64,000 nt of DNA from Isoptericola jiangsuensis (GCF_002563715.1 NZ_PDJJ01000001.1:1302001-1366000), one strand, 5' to 3'; counted from the first letter of the stretch, positions 27,423-36,231 are shown. Program-made: numbers and translations. Notes: generated from the sequence alone by a model not told the origin.

Positions 27423-28295
27423 ATGACCCGTGACGCCTCCCGCGCCCCCCTCGACGTCGACCGGTTGCGCCGCGCCCTGCTGCGCCCCGCGGGGCCGCTG
27501 GCCCGCCTCGACGTCGTGACCGAGGCCGCCTCGACGCACGTCGACCTGGTGGCCCGGGCCCGCGCGGGCGGGGCCGAGGTCCCGGCGCTCCTGGTGGCGG
27601 AGCACCAGTCGGCCGGCCGGGGCCGGGCGGGGCGGACGTGGACGACGCCGCCCGGGGCGGCGCTGGCCGCGTCGTTCCTGGTGCGTCCCGAGGTCCCGGC
27701 GGTCGCGCTGGGCTGGGTGCCGCTGCTCACCGGCCTGGCGGTGGTGCGGGCGCTCGCCGGGGCGGGGGTGGACGCCCGCGTGAAGTGGCCGAACGACGTC
27801 CTGCTCGCGCACCCGGACGAGATCGAGGGGTTCGGCGGGTCCCGCAAGGTCGCGGGCGTGCTCGCCGAGGCCGTGCCCGCGGCGGACGGGGGGCGGCCCG
27901 CCGTCGTCCTCGGCGTGGGGCTCAACGTGGACCAGCGCGCCGACGAGCTGCCCGTGCCGACGGCGACGTCCTTGCGCCTGGCGGCCGCGCCGGGCACGAC
28001 GACGCCCGGGAGGGTGTCCCTGCTCGTGGCGCTGACGCAGGAGCTGAGCGAGTTGCTGGCCCGGCTCGGGGAGGCCGGCGGCGACGCGGCCGCCGCCGGG
28101 ATCGCCGACGGGTACGCGGCGGCGTCCGCGACCCTGGGCGCGCGGGTGCGGGCCGAGCTCGCCGGTGACGGCGGCACCGTGGAGGGCGTGGCGGTGCGCC
28201 TCGCCGACGACGGCTCGCTCGTGGTGGCGACCCCGGCGGGGGAGCGGACCGTGACGGCCGGCGACGTGCACCACCTGAGGCTCGCCGACGGGTGA
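27423..28295 (+). CDS. birA: Biotin--[acetyl-CoA-carboxylase] ligase
   Basis: Activates biotin to biotinyl-AMP and attaches it to the carrier lysine of the alpha subunit. It has 290 residues, class I without an N-terminal DNA-binding domain, so it is not a repressor itself. The substrate-binding elements are STHVDL, the adenylate loop GRGRAGRTW, and [14 protein letters not shown] follows, and a short SH3-like C-terminal domain ends the protein. It is divergent from the carboxylase beta operon. Confidence 0.93.
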   Translation: MTRDASRAPLDVDRLRRALLRPAGPLARLDVVTEAASTHVDLVARARAGGAEVPALLVAEHQSAGRGRAGRTWTTPPGAALAASFLVRPEVPAVALGWVPLLTGLAVVRALAGAGVDARVKWPNDVLLAHPDEIEGFGGSRKVAGVLAEAVPAADGGRPAVVLGVGLNVDQRADELPVPTATSLRLAAAPGTTTPGRVSLLVALTQELSELLARLGEAGGDAAAAGIADGYAAASATLGARVRAELAGDGGTVEGVAVRLADDGSLVVATPAGERTVTAGDVHHLRLADG

Positions 28296-28341
28296 CCCGG
28301 AGGGCCCCGGACGGGCCGCCGTCGCAGCGGGTGACCGCCGT

Positions 28342-28347
28342 TACAGT
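28342..28347 (+). promoter_or_regulatory. -10 hexamer for the nucleotide cyclase gene
   Basis: TACAGT, 6 bp before the GTG start. Confidence 0.5.
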
Positions 28348-28353
28348 AAGGGC

Positions 28354-29424
28354 GTGACCAGCAAGACCCCCCAGGAGGCCCCCGAGGCCTCCGTGCCCGC
28401 GGCGCCGGACGCCTCCCCGACCGCCACGCCCCGAGACGCCGCCGCCCGCATCGACGAGCTGATCCTCGGCGGCCCGCGACGGTTCGACTTCGACGACCTC
28501 CTGCGGGAGACGGGGGCGTCGGCCGAGTTCGTCGAGGACTACTGGCGCTGGCTGGGGCTGCCCGTCACGGACCCCCACGAGGCCCGGTTCAGCGCCGCCG
28601 ACCTGGAGTCGCTGCGCGAGATCCGCGACCTCATCGAGCGCGGCCAGCTCGACGAGCAGGCGCAGATGACCCTGGTGCGTTCCCTCGGCCACACCGCGGA
28701 CCGGCTCGCCCTGTGGCAGGTCGAGGCGTTCGTCGAGCACCTGTCGCGTCGGTTCGACCTCGACGACGTCGCCGCCCGGCAGGCGACCCTGGACCAGGTG
28801 CCGCACTTCGCGGACGTCCTGGCGCGCCAGCTCGACCACGCGTGGCGCCGCCAGCTCGCCGCGCTGATGGGCCGGTTCGCCACCGAGCTGCGGGGCGTCG
28901 ACGGCTCGGAGGTGTCCCGCGGTCAGCTCCCGCTGCGCCGCGCCGTCGGGTTCGCCGACATCGTGTCGTTCACCAAGCGCACGGCGGGCCTGGGCTCCCA
29001 GGAGCTCAGCGAGTACGTGCAGGCCTTCGAGTCGCGCGCGAGGGACGTCATCGTCGAGGCGGGCGGCCGGGTCGTCAAGACCATCGGCGACGCCGTGCTG
29101 TTCGTCGCGGACGACGTCGTCACGGGCGCCGAGGTGGCGCTCGGGCTCGCCGCGCCGCACGCCAGCGCCGAGGAGATCCCGGTCCGGGTGGGGTTCGTGT
29201 GGGGCCGCGTGCTGTCCCGGTTCGGCGACGTGTTCGGCCCGGACGTCAACCTGGCCTCGCGCATCACCGAGCTCGCCGAGCCGTCGACCGTGCTGGTGGA
29301 CCCGACGACGGCGGCGCTGCTGTCCTCGTCGGCTCGGTACGCGCTGACGGCGCAGTCGCCGCAGGCCGTGCAGGGGCTGGGGGAGATCCAGCCCGTGCGG
29401 CTCCAGCGCGCCTACACGGGCTGA
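28354..29424 (+). CDS. Class III adenylate/guanylate cyclase
   Basis: A 356-residue cytosolic cyclase. A disordered Pro/Ala N-terminus (1-30) leads to an all-helical sensor-like region (30-185) and the catalytic domain (about 190-350). Catalytic residues are present: metal Asp202 (FADIVSFT), Lys242 and Asp246 in KTIGDAVLF, Asp297, and the transition-state Asn299 and Arg303 in DVNLASR. The arrangement resembles M. tuberculosis Rv1647, so an active adenylate cyclase is likely. The stop is one base from the stop of the convergent gene. Confidence 0.9.
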   Translation: MTSKTPQEAPEASVPAAPDASPTATPRDAAARIDELILGGPRRFDFDDLLRETGASAEFVEDYWRWLGLPVTDPHEARFSAADLESLREIRDLIERGQLDEQAQMTLVRSLGHTADRLALWQVEAFVEHLSRRFDLDDVAARQATLDQVPHFADVLARQLDHAWRRQLAALMGRFATELRGVDGSEVSRGQLPLRRAVGFADIVSFTKRTAGLGSQELSEYVQAFESRARDVIVEAGGRVVKTIGDAVLFVADDVVTGAEVALGLAAPHASAEEIPVRVGFVWGRVLSRFGDVFGPDVNLASRITELAEPSTVLVDPTTAALLSSSARYALTAQSPQAVQGLGEIQPVRLQRAYTG

Positions 29425-29425
29425 G

Positions 29426-30208
29426 TCACAGCAGCACGACGTCCGGGTCGAGGGGGTCCGGGTCCGGCTCGAGCAGCGACGGGTCGTCGTGGCGCACGTT
29501 GCCCACGGCCGCGCGCACGGGTCGGGTGCTGAGCGCGACCTCGGCGTCGTCGAGCAGGTCGTAGGCGTCCTGCGCGCCGACGGCGGGGTCGAGCCAGTCG
29601 TCCCACCGCGCGGCGGGCAGGTGCACGGGCATGCGGTCGTGGATGCGGTCGAGCCCGGGCGCGGCGTCGCGGGTGATGATCGTGGTGGAGACGAGCCAGC
29701 GGTCGGGGTCGTCGTCGGCGCGCGAGCGGTCGCGCCAGAACTCGTAGAGCCCGGCGAACGCGACGACGCCGCCGTCGGCCGGGTGGATCCAGTACGCCTG
29801 CTTGGGGACCTTGCGCGTGCCCTGCCCGGCGGGCAGTCGGCGCCACTCCCAGTAGCCGTCGGCGGGGACGAGGCAGCGGCGCACGCCGAGCGGCTTCGCG
29901 AACGCGCTCTTGTCGAGCAGGGTCTCGCGGCGGGCGTTGATCATCCGTGCGCCGACGCCGGGATCCTTCGCCCACGAGGGCACGAGGCCCCACCGCGCCG
30001 CCTGGAGGGAGCGCGTGATCTCCCCGGCGGTGGTGCCGCCGTCGGGCAGGGGCTCCCGGCGGGGCCGCTCGACGACGATCCGGACGTCGTCGGTGGGGGC
30101 GACGTTCCACCGGGGGCCGAGCAGGCGGACGTCGTCGGCGACCTCGGCGACGGCGAGCTCGTCGGCGAGGTCCTGGGACTCGGTGAAGGACGCGTACCTG
30201 CCGCACAT
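29426..30208 (-). CDS. SOS response-associated peptidase (YedK/HMCES family)
   Basis: A 260-residue protein that shields abasic sites in single-stranded DNA by forming a covalent link through Cys2. The start is fixed because the processed N-terminus must be Cys: MCGRYASF. Further conserved elements are RWNVAPTD, INARRETL, VPADGYWEW with the catalytic Glu, and IHDRMPVHLP with the catalytic His. A GGAG site precedes the ATG. The gene converges with the cyclase gene with a single base between stop codons. Confidence 0.94.
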   Translation of the reverse strand: MCGRYASFTESQDLADELAVAEVADDVRLLGPRWNVAPTDDVRIVVERPRREPLPDGGTTAGEITRSLQAARWGLVPSWAKDPGVGARMINARRETLLDKSAFAKPLGVRRCLVPADGYWEWRRLPAGQGTRKVPKQAYWIHPADGGVVAFAGLYEFWRDRSRADDDPDRWLVSTTIITRDAAPGLDRIHDRMPVHLPAARWDDWLDPAVGAQDAYDLLDDAEVALSTRPVRAAVGNVRHDDPSLLEPDPDPLDPDVVLL

Positions 30209-30276
30209 GACTCCATCGTCGCGCACGCCTCCGACAGTCGGGTGAGCGGGGTCACCGGCATTTCCGTCGCCCTCGT

Positions 30277-30293
30277 CGTATCGATTCGATACG
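30277..30293 (+). promoter_or_regulatory. Perfect 8-1-8 palindromic operator of the Bcr-type exporter
   Basis: CGTATCGATTCGATACG is a perfect inverted repeat with one central base. It overlaps the start of the TACGAT -10 element (30290-30295), which is 7 bp before the chosen ATG. A repressor bound here would block RNA polymerase. No regulator gene is adjacent. Confidence 0.65.
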
Positions 30294-30302
30294 ATGTTCG
30301 CC

Positions 30303-31529
30303 ATGCCCGACGACCTGACCTCACCCCGGCGTGCCCGCACCTACCGCTGGGTGATCATGCTCGGCGCGCTCGCCGCGCTGCCCGCGTTCACGGTCGACAT
30401 GTACCTGCCCTCGCTGCCCGAGGTCGCCGCCGACCTCGGCTCCACGGACTCCTTCGCCCAGCTGTCGGTCTCGATCATGCTCATCGGCGGCGCCTTCGGG
30501 CAGCTCGTCATCGGGCCGCTGTCCGACCGCTGGGGCCGTCGCGCCCCGCTGATGTGGGGCCTCGCGCTGCACGTCGTCACCTCGCTGCTGTGCGCGTTCG
30601 CGCCCACGATGGACGTCCTCATCGGGCTGCGTCTCCTCCAGGGGTTCTTCAACGCCGCCTGCGGCGTCGCCGCCATGGCCGTCGTGCGCGACCGGTTCGT
30701 CGGCGCCGAGGCCGCCCGCATCCTCTCGCGCCTCATGCTCATCATCGGCGTCGCGCCGATGCTCGCCCCCGCCTTCGGGTCCGCCGTCGCCGCGGCCGCC
30801 GGCTGGCGCTGGGTCTTCGCGTTCCTCGCCCTCGCCGGCGTCGGCATGGCGGTCGTCGTGTGGCGCCTCATGCCCGAGACCCTGCCCGTCGAGCGCCGCC
30901 AGGGCGGCGGCCCCCGCACCGTCCTCGGCGGCTACGGCACCCTCCTGCGCGACAAGCACTTCATGGCGCTCGCCGTCCTGCCGGGCCTCGGCCAGGCCGT
31001 CCTCATGAGCTACGTCGTCGGCTCGCCGTTCGTGTTCCAGGAGTACTACGGCCTCAGCCACACCCAGTTCTCGCTGCTGTTCGCGATCAACGGGCTCGGG
31101 CTCGTGCTGTCCGCCCAGGTCAACGCGTCCCTCGTGCGCCGCGTCGCCCCCATCCGGCTGCTGCGGTCCGCGCTGCTCGTCCAGGGCGTGTTCGCCGTCG
31201 GGCTGCTGGTCGTGGCGATCACCCAGTTCGGCGGTGTCGTCGGGCTCCTCGTCATGCTGTGGATCGTCCTGGCGTTCCAGGGCCTCATCCCCGCCAACGC
31301 GTCCGCCATCGCCCTGTCGCGGCACGGCGAGCGCGCCGGGACCGCCGCCGCCGTCATCGGCGCCGTCCAGTCCGGCGTCGCGGGCGCCGTCTCGCCGCTC
31401 GTCGGCGTCCTCGGCGGCGACGCCGTGGCCATGTCCGCCGTCATGCTCGGCGCCTGGGTGTGCGCGCTCGCCGTGCTCGCCCTCGCCACGCCCGCCTACC
31501 GCCGCGGCGGCTGGACCCAGCTCGCCTGA
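30303..31529 (+). CDS. Bcr/CflA family multidrug efflux MFS transporter
   Basis: A 408-residue twelve-helix proton antiporter of the DHA1 family. The Bcr/CflA signature is seen in the first helix, PAFTVDMYLPSLPEV. Loop 2-3 motif A is GPLSDRWGRR, and motif C-like GVAPMLAPAFGSAVA lies in helix 5. An ATG three codons upstream lies inside the -10 element, so the later ATG is preferred. The palindrome at the promoter suggests drug-inducible expression. Confidence 0.9.
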   Translation: MPDDLTSPRRARTYRWVIMLGALAALPAFTVDMYLPSLPEVAADLGSTDSFAQLSVSIMLIGGAFGQLVIGPLSDRWGRRAPLMWGLALHVVTSLLCAFAPTMDVLIGLRLLQGFFNAACGVAAMAVVRDRFVGAEAARILSRLMLIIGVAPMLAPAFGSAVAAAAGWRWVFAFLALAGVGMAVVVWRLMPETLPVERRQGGGPRTVLGGYGTLLRDKHFMALAVLPGLGQAVLMSYVVGSPFVFQEYYGLSHTQFSLLFAINGLGLVLSAQVNASLVRRVAPIRLLRSALLVQGVFAVGLLVVAITQFGGVVGLLVMLWIVLAFQGLIPANASAIALSRHGERAGTAAAVIGAVQSGVAGAVSPLVGVLGGDAVAMSAVMLGAWVCALAVLALATPAYRRGGWTQLA

Positions 31530-31532
31530 CGA

Positions 31533-31576
31533 CTTCACCCGGCCGCCGCCCAGGTTTCACCCGGGGTTCGGCCGGA
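31533..31576 (+). promoter_or_regulatory. PHO-box-like array upstream of the phytase-like/GDPD gene
   Basis: TTCACCCGG occurs at 31534 and exactly 22 bp later at 31556, and TTCGGCCGG follows 11 bp later at 31567. A degenerate unit (GCCGCCCAG) fills the gap at 31545. The 11-bp period and the GTTCACC-type unit match the Streptomyces PhoP-binding PHO box. The array ends 17 bp before the -10 element, as expected for activation. Confidence 0.6.
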
Positions 31577-31592
31577 CGACGTCCCGCGCCGC

Positions 31593-31598
31593 TGACAT
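31593..31598 (+). promoter_or_regulatory. -10 hexamer for the phytase-like/GDPD gene
   Basis: TGACAT, 6 bp before the ATG. This is a weak box, consistent with dependence on an activator bound upstream. Confidence 0.4.
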
Positions 31599-31604
31599 GG
31601 GCGC

Positions 31605-33881
31605 ATGCGACGAACACGGCAGTCCGTTGTCCTTGCCCGCACGGTCGCGGCCACCGCCGCCGCGACCCTCCTGCTCACCACCGCGGCCGCCGGGGTCGCG
31701 GCCGCCGCCCCGGCCACCGGTCGCGGGCACGACCCGCACGATCCCGGGCGCTCCGGCACCCGGGTGGTCCCCGTCCTGGAGGGCCGCGCCACCCTGAGCG
31801 CGGACTTCCTCGCCGACGGCCCGCCGTCGGGCGCCCGGGCCTCCGCCGCCAACGGTCGCCAGGGCCCCTGGGACGGCCAGGTCGTCCCCGGGTTCTCCGC
31901 CATGGTCGACAACGGCGACGGCACGTTCTGGGCGCAGCCCGACAACGGCTTCGGCGCGAAGGGCAACAGCGCCGACTTCCTCCTGCGCAACTACCTCGTG
32001 CGGCCCGACTGGGACACCGGTACGCGCGGCTCGGGCGAGATCGAGATCCTCGACCGCATCGACTACGACGACGCCGACCACGTGCTCGACTTCCCGATCG
32101 TGCACGAGGACACCGAGCAGCGGCTGCTCACCGGCGCCGACTTCGACGTCGAGTCCGTGGTGCGGGCGAAGGACGGCACGTTCTGGGTGGGGGAGGAGTT
32201 CGGGCCGTACGTGCTGCACTTCGACGCGACCGGCACCCTGATGTCCGCGCCCGTCGCGCTGCCCGACGGCCTGAAGTCCCCACAGAACCCCACCCTCGCC
32301 GCCGGCGAGACAGCCCGCGTGCGCGCCAGCGGCGGCTTCGAGGCGATGAGCGCCTCGCCCGACGGCCGCTACCTCTACCCGGTCGTGGAGAACGGGCTCG
32401 TCGGCGACGACGAGCGGCGTCGGGTCGTGTTCGAGCTCGACACCCGCCGTGGCGAGTACACGGGTCGCACCTGGAGCTACCAGGTGGACGCCCCCGGGAA
32501 CCTCGTGGCCGACGCGTTCACGGTCGGCAAGGGCCGCTTCTGGATGGTGGAGCGGGACAACGCCGACGGCGCCGCGTCGGTGACCAAGCGGGTGTACGAG
32601 GTCGACCTGCGCCGCACCGACGCCGAGGGCCACCTGCGCAAGGAGCTGGTCCTCGACGCGCTGAAGATCGCCAACCCCCGCGGGATCGACGCGGGCGAGG
32701 GCTACGGCCTCGGCGAGACCTACGCGCTGCCCGTGCAGTCCTTCGAGACCGTCCTGCGGCTGCGCGACGGCCGCGTCCTGATCGGCAACGACAACAACTA
32801 CCCCGGCAACGACGCCCGCGTCCCGGGCACGCCGGACGACACCGAGATGGTCGTCGTCGACCTGCGTCGCGAGCGGGTCCGCGACGACGGCGTCACCGTC
32901 GTGGGGCACCGCGGCGCGTCGGGCGACCGGCCCGAGCACACGCTGGCCTCCTACGAGCAGGCGATCCTGCAGTGCGCCGACTACATCGAGCCCGACGTCG
33001 TCGCCACGAAGGACGGCGTGCTCGTGGCCCGGCACGAGAACGAGATCGGTGGCACCACCGACGTCGCCGACCGGCCCGAGTTCGCCGACCGCCGCACCAC
33101 CAAGCAGATCGACGGCCGTGCCGTCACCGGATGGTTCACCGAGGACTTCACGCTCGCCGAGCTGCGCACCCTGCGGGCCGTCGAGCGCCTGCCGCAGCTG
33201 CGACCGGCGAGCGCCGCCTTCGACGGTCTCTACCAGGTGCCGACCCTCGACGAGGTGATGGACCTGGCGCGCCGCTCGGTGACGTGCGACGGGGACCAGG
33301 TGGGCGTCTACCCGGAGACGAAGCACCCGACGTACTTCGACTCCGTCGGGCTGTCCCTGGAGGAGCCGCTCGTGGCGGCGCTGCAGGCGAACGGGCTGGA
33401 CTCGCGGCGCGCCCCGGTGATCCTGCAGTCGTTCGAGACGGGCAACCTGCGCGAGCTCGACCGGATGACCCACGTGCGGATCGCGCAGCTGGTCTCGGCG
33501 AGCGGCGCACCGTACGACCTGGAGGCCGCCGGGTCGCCGGTCACGTACGCGGACCTGCTGACCGCGCGGGGCCTGCGGGACGTCGCCCGGTACGCCGACG
33601 GTCTCGGCGCGGTGAAGGACGTGCTGGTGCCGCGGCGCGCGGACGGCACGCTGGGCACCCCGACGTCCGTGGTCCGGGACGCGCACCGCGCCGGGCTCGA
33701 CGTGCACGCGTGGACGTTCCGGGCGGAGAACACGTTCCTGCCCGCGGACCTGCGCACCTCGGCCGACCCGGCCGCGCACGGCGACCTCGCGGCGGAGATC
33801 GAGGTGTTCCTCGACGCGGGCGTCGACGGGATCTTCACCGACCAGCCGGCCGTCGCGGCCGGGCTCCTGGGCCGCGACTGA
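31605..33881 (+). CDS. Secreted phytase-like esterase fused to a glycerophosphodiester phosphodiesterase
   Basis: A 758-residue exported protein. A basic N-terminus and hydrophobic segment ending AAAAPA (about residue 36) form a signal peptide without a lipobox Cys. Residues 60-430 form an esterase-like phytase domain with WAQPDNGFG, WVGEEFGPYVLHF, GGFEAMSASPDGRYLY and IGNDNNYPGNDAR. Residues 430-755 are a GDPD domain with HRGASGDRPEHT (His435), EPDVV (Glu462, Asp464), His477, a PETKHP substrate segment and GIFTDQP at the end. It probably releases phosphate and glycerol-3-phosphate from extracellular phosphodiesters. It stands alone, followed by a strong terminator. Confidence 0.88.
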   Translation: MRRTRQSVVLARTVAATAAATLLLTTAAAGVAAAAPATGRGHDPHDPGRSGTRVVPVLEGRATLSADFLADGPPSGARASAANGRQGPWDGQVVPGFSAMVDNGDGTFWAQPDNGFGAKGNSADFLLRNYLVRPDWDTGTRGSGEIEILDRIDYDDADHVLDFPIVHEDTEQRLLTGADFDVESVVRAKDGTFWVGEEFGPYVLHFDATGTLMSAPVALPDGLKSPQNPTLAAGETARVRASGGFEAMSASPDGRYLYPVVENGLVGDDERRRVVFELDTRRGEYTGRTWSYQVDAPGNLVADAFTVGKGRFWMVERDNADGAASVTKRVYEVDLRRTDAEGHLRKELVLDALKIANPRGIDAGEGYGLGETYALPVQSFETVLRLRDGRVLIGNDNNYPGNDARVPGTPDDTEMVVVDLRRERVRDDGVTVVGHRGASGDRPEHTLASYEQAILQCADYIEPDVVATKDGVLVARHENEIGGTTDVADRPEFADRRTTKQIDGRAVTGWFTEDFTLAELRTLRAVERLPQLRPASAAFDGLYQVPTLDEVMDLARRSVTCDGDQVGVYPETKHPTYFDSVGLSLEEPLVAALQANGLDSRRAPVILQSFETGNLRELDRMTHVRIAQLVSASGAPYDLEAAGSPVTYADLLTARGLRDVARYADGLGAVKDVLVPRRADGTLGTPTSVVRDAHRAGLDVHAWTFRAENTFLPADLRTSADPAAHGDLAAEIEVFLDAGVDGIFTDQPAVAAGLLGRD

Positions 33882-33892
33882 GGGCGTCCGGT

Positions 33893-33935
33893 CGGGCGGC
33901 GGCGGTCGCGGACGCACCGCGGCCGTCGCCGCCCG
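33893..33935 (+). terminator. Long hairpin after the phytase-like/GDPD gene
   Basis: A 19-bp stem (33893-33911 with 33917-33935, two G-U pairs) and an ACGCA loop, starting 12 bp after the stop. Confidence 0.75.
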
Positions 33936-33974
33936 GCACGGACCTCTCGATCCTCGCCAAGGTGACATTCGACA

Positions 33975-33980
33975 TAGGCT
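33975..33980 (+). promoter_or_regulatory. -10 hexamer for the LCP gene
   Basis: TAGGCT, 6 bp before the GTG start. Confidence 0.5.
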
Positions 33981-33986
33981 GAGCAG

Positions 33987-35270
33987 GTGACGAAAGCCCA
34001 CCCCCGGCACACCGGCCCCGTCGCCGGTCATCCCGTGATCCGCTGGGTCGCCCTCGGCGTCACCGCCGTGCTGGCGTTCACCGCGTCGGCGGCGGTGGCC
34101 GCCTACGTGGACCTGCGGTCGCAGATGGAGGTGTCCGACGTCGACGCGCTGCTGGGCCGCGACGACCCGGAGCCCGTCGCGGAGCCGGCGGACGAGCCCG
34201 CCGACCCGAGCGACCCGTTCGCGGGCAAGGCGCGCAACATCCTCGTCATGGGCACGGACTTCCGTGACGCGCAGAACGCGAAGATCGCGGGGGCGGGCGA
34301 GGAGTTCCACTCCGACACCACCCTGCTGGTGCACATCAGCGGGGACCGGACCCGCATCGAGGCGGTGTCGATCCCGCGCGACTCGCTGGTCGACATCCCG
34401 TCGTGCCCGCGCCCGGACGGCAGCTCGACGTCGCCGCAGTACAACGCCATGTTCAACACGGCGTTCGCGCTGGGCGGCGGCCCGGAGCAGGACATCACGG
34501 GCGCGGCGGCCTGCACCATCCTCACGGTGGAGGCGCTGACCGGGCTGCGGATCCAGGACCACGTCGTGGTGAAGATGACGGGCGTCGTCGACATCGTGGA
34601 CGCGCTCGGTGGCGTGCCGATGTGCTTCCCGGAGCCGGTCAAGGGCGACACCCGCTACTCGGACCTCGACCTGCCGGAGGGTCCGCACACCCTCGACGGG
34701 GAGGAGTCGATCCAGTTCCTGCGCGTCCGCAAGGGCGAGGGCATGGGCCTGGAGTACGGCAGCGACCTCAAGCGCATCGAGCGGCAGCAGGCGTTCATCG
34801 ACTCGATGCTGCGCGAGGTCCTCGACCAGAACGTCATCACGGACACGTCGTCCCTGTACCGGATGGTGCGGGCCGCCCTCGGCGCGATGTCCACCAGCCC
34901 GCGGCTCGGCAGCCCGGCCGCGCTCGCCGGGCTGGCGTGGAGCATCAAGGACATCGACCCGGCGAACATCGTGTTCGAGTCCGTGCCCGTGGCGACCGCC
35001 CCGACCGACGCCAACCGGGTGGTGTGGACGTCCGAGGCCGACGAGATCTGGGCACGGCTCGACGCCGACGAGCCCCTGCGGGAGACCCCGAGCCCGACGC
35101 CGACGCCGAGCGTCACGGCGACGACGAAGGCGACCGACGAGAAGTCGTCGGGCGAGGAGTCGTCCGGCCAGGGCGACGGCGGGGGCTCGGACGGCGCGGG
35201 CAGCGGGTCGCAGGACGCCTCGCCGTCCCCGTCGCCCAGCCCGTCACTACTGCCCGGCGTCTGCGGCTGA
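33987..35270 (+). CDS. LytR-CpsA-Psr (LCP) family cell-wall glycopolymer ligase
   Basis: A 427-residue membrane-anchored enzyme that transfers lipid-linked glycopolymers to peptidoglycan. A short cytoplasmic tail and one helix (about 18-40) are followed by an acidic stalk (48-75). The LCP domain (about 80-300) carries NILVMGTDFRD, SDTTLLVHI, EAVSIPRDSLVDIP and LDGEESIQFLRVRKGEG, with Asp and Arg residues for pyrophosphate and Mg binding. The C-terminus (350-427) is a Ser/Thr/Pro/Gly-rich wall-spanning tail. The 3' end overlaps the convergent lysG-like gene by 24 bp. Confidence 0.92.
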   Translation: MTKAHPRHTGPVAGHPVIRWVALGVTAVLAFTASAAVAAYVDLRSQMEVSDVDALLGRDDPEPVAEPADEPADPSDPFAGKARNILVMGTDFRDAQNAKIAGAGEEFHSDTTLLVHISGDRTRIEAVSIPRDSLVDIPSCPRPDGSSTSPQYNAMFNTAFALGGGPEQDITGAAACTILTVEALTGLRIQDHVVVKMTGVVDIVDALGGVPMCFPEPVKGDTRYSDLDLPEGPHTLDGEESIQFLRVRKGEGMGLEYGSDLKRIERQQAFIDSMLREVLDQNVITDTSSLYRMVRAALGAMSTSPRLGSPAALAGLAWSIKDIDPANIVFESVPVATAPTDANRVVWTSEADEIWARLDADEPLRETPSPTPTPSVTATTKATDEKSSGEESSGQGDGGGSDGAGSGSQDASPSPSPSPSLLPGVCG

Positions 35271-36179
35271 CGGCTGCGGCAGGGCCCGGCGCGCCGCCTC
35301 GCGCAGCGCGTCGGTGACGCGGTCCAGCACGGTCGAGCGCAGCCGCCACTGCTGCAGGTGCAGCGGCACCTCGACGACCGTGTCGTCGAGGGCGACCACG
35401 TCGGCGTCCGGCTCCAGCACGGCGAACCGGGCGCCGGCGCGGGGGAGCGGACCCCACATGCCCCACCCCAGGCCGTGCCGCACCGCGTCGAGGAACTCCG
35501 CGGTCGAGGGCACGTGGTGGCGCGGCGGGTCCGGCACGGCGGTGCCCGCGGCCGCGGCGACGTCCCGCAGCCAGCGGTCCTGCAGGTCGTCGGTGCGGGC
35601 GAACACCACCATCGGCGCGCTGTCGAGGGCGTCGGGCGTCGGTCCGTCGGGGAACCAGCGGACGGCCGCGTCCCGCCGGGCCGAGGGCCGGTACCGCGTG
35701 AGGCCGAGCGGCGTCGAGGTGCAGCCCTGCACCGGCTCCGCCCGGGACGTCACCGCCGCCATGACGGCGCCGTCGGGCAGCAGGTCGACCGTGCGGTCCT
35801 GGTCGGCGACGTGCACGTCGAACACGACGCCGTCCACCGCCGCCAGCGCGGGCAGCACCCAGGTGGCCAACGAGTCCGCGTTGACGGCGACCGGCACGGT
35901 GACGGGCCGGCGGTCGTCGTCGGTCGGCCCGAGCTCGTCGGCGGCCTCGGCGCCGAGCAGTTCCACCTGCCGGGCCAGGCGCAGCAGCACCCGGCCGGGG
36001 TCGGTGGCCCGCACGGGACGCGACCGGCGCACCAGGACGGCGCCCGCGGCCGCCTCCAGCGCGCGGATGCGCTGGCTCACCGCCGACGGTGTGACGTGCA
36101 GGGCGCGCGCGGCGCCCTCGAACGAGCCCTCGGCGACGACGGCCGCGAGGGCGGCGAGCTGTCCGGAGTCCCAACGCAT
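35247..36179 (-). CDS. LysG/ArgP-type LysR family transcriptional regulator
   Basis: A 310-residue LysR regulator, predicted to activate the divergent amino-acid exporter when lysine or arginine accumulates. The winged helix-turn-helix is residues 5-60, with SFEGAARALHVTPSAVSQRI as the recognition region. The co-inducer domain contains VNADSLATWVLPAL, a sequence characteristic of LysG and ArgP proteins. The stop (TAG) lies inside the 3' end of the LCP gene. A GATACT box lies 6 bp before its ATG in the shared control region. Confidence 0.92.
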   Translation of the reverse strand: MRWDSGQLAALAAVVAEGSFEGAARALHVTPSAVSQRIRALEAAAGAVLVRRSRPVRATDPGRVLLRLARQVELLGAEAADELGPTDDDRRPVTVPVAVNADSLATWVLPALAAVDGVVFDVHVADQDRTVDLLPDGAVMAAVTSRAEPVQGCTSTPLGLTRYRPSARRDAAVRWFPDGPTPDALDSAPMVVFARTDDLQDRWLRDVAAAAGTAVPDPPRHHVPSTAEFLDAVRHGLGWGMWGPLPRAGARFAVLEPDADVVALDDTVVEVPLHLQQWRLRSTVLDRVTDALREAARRALPQPSAADAGQ

Positions 36180-36181
36180 GT

Positions 36182-36231
36182 CTGAAGTATCGCTTCATCA
36201 GGTGCAGGAACGATCGCTGGACTTCATCAGG
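36182..36231. promoter_or_regulatory. lysG-lysE divergent control region
   Basis: A small inverted repeat TGAAG-N5-CTTCA (36183-36197) lies next to the regulator start. A direct repeat CTTCATCAGG occurs at 36193-36202 and 36222-36231, the second ending ten bases before the lysE -10 box. This layout suits a LysR activator with recognition and activation half-sites. Confidence 0.5.

Noticed and set aside
29421-29430. Single GCTGAGTCA at the cyclase/HMCES junction as another repeat-array copy
   Set aside because: It is one copy without 20-bp neighbours and is explained by the two facing stop codons.
30294-30302. Alternative ATG three codons upstream for the Bcr-type exporter
   Set aside because: It lies within the -10 hexamer and operator, so it would not be transcribed from the likely promoter.
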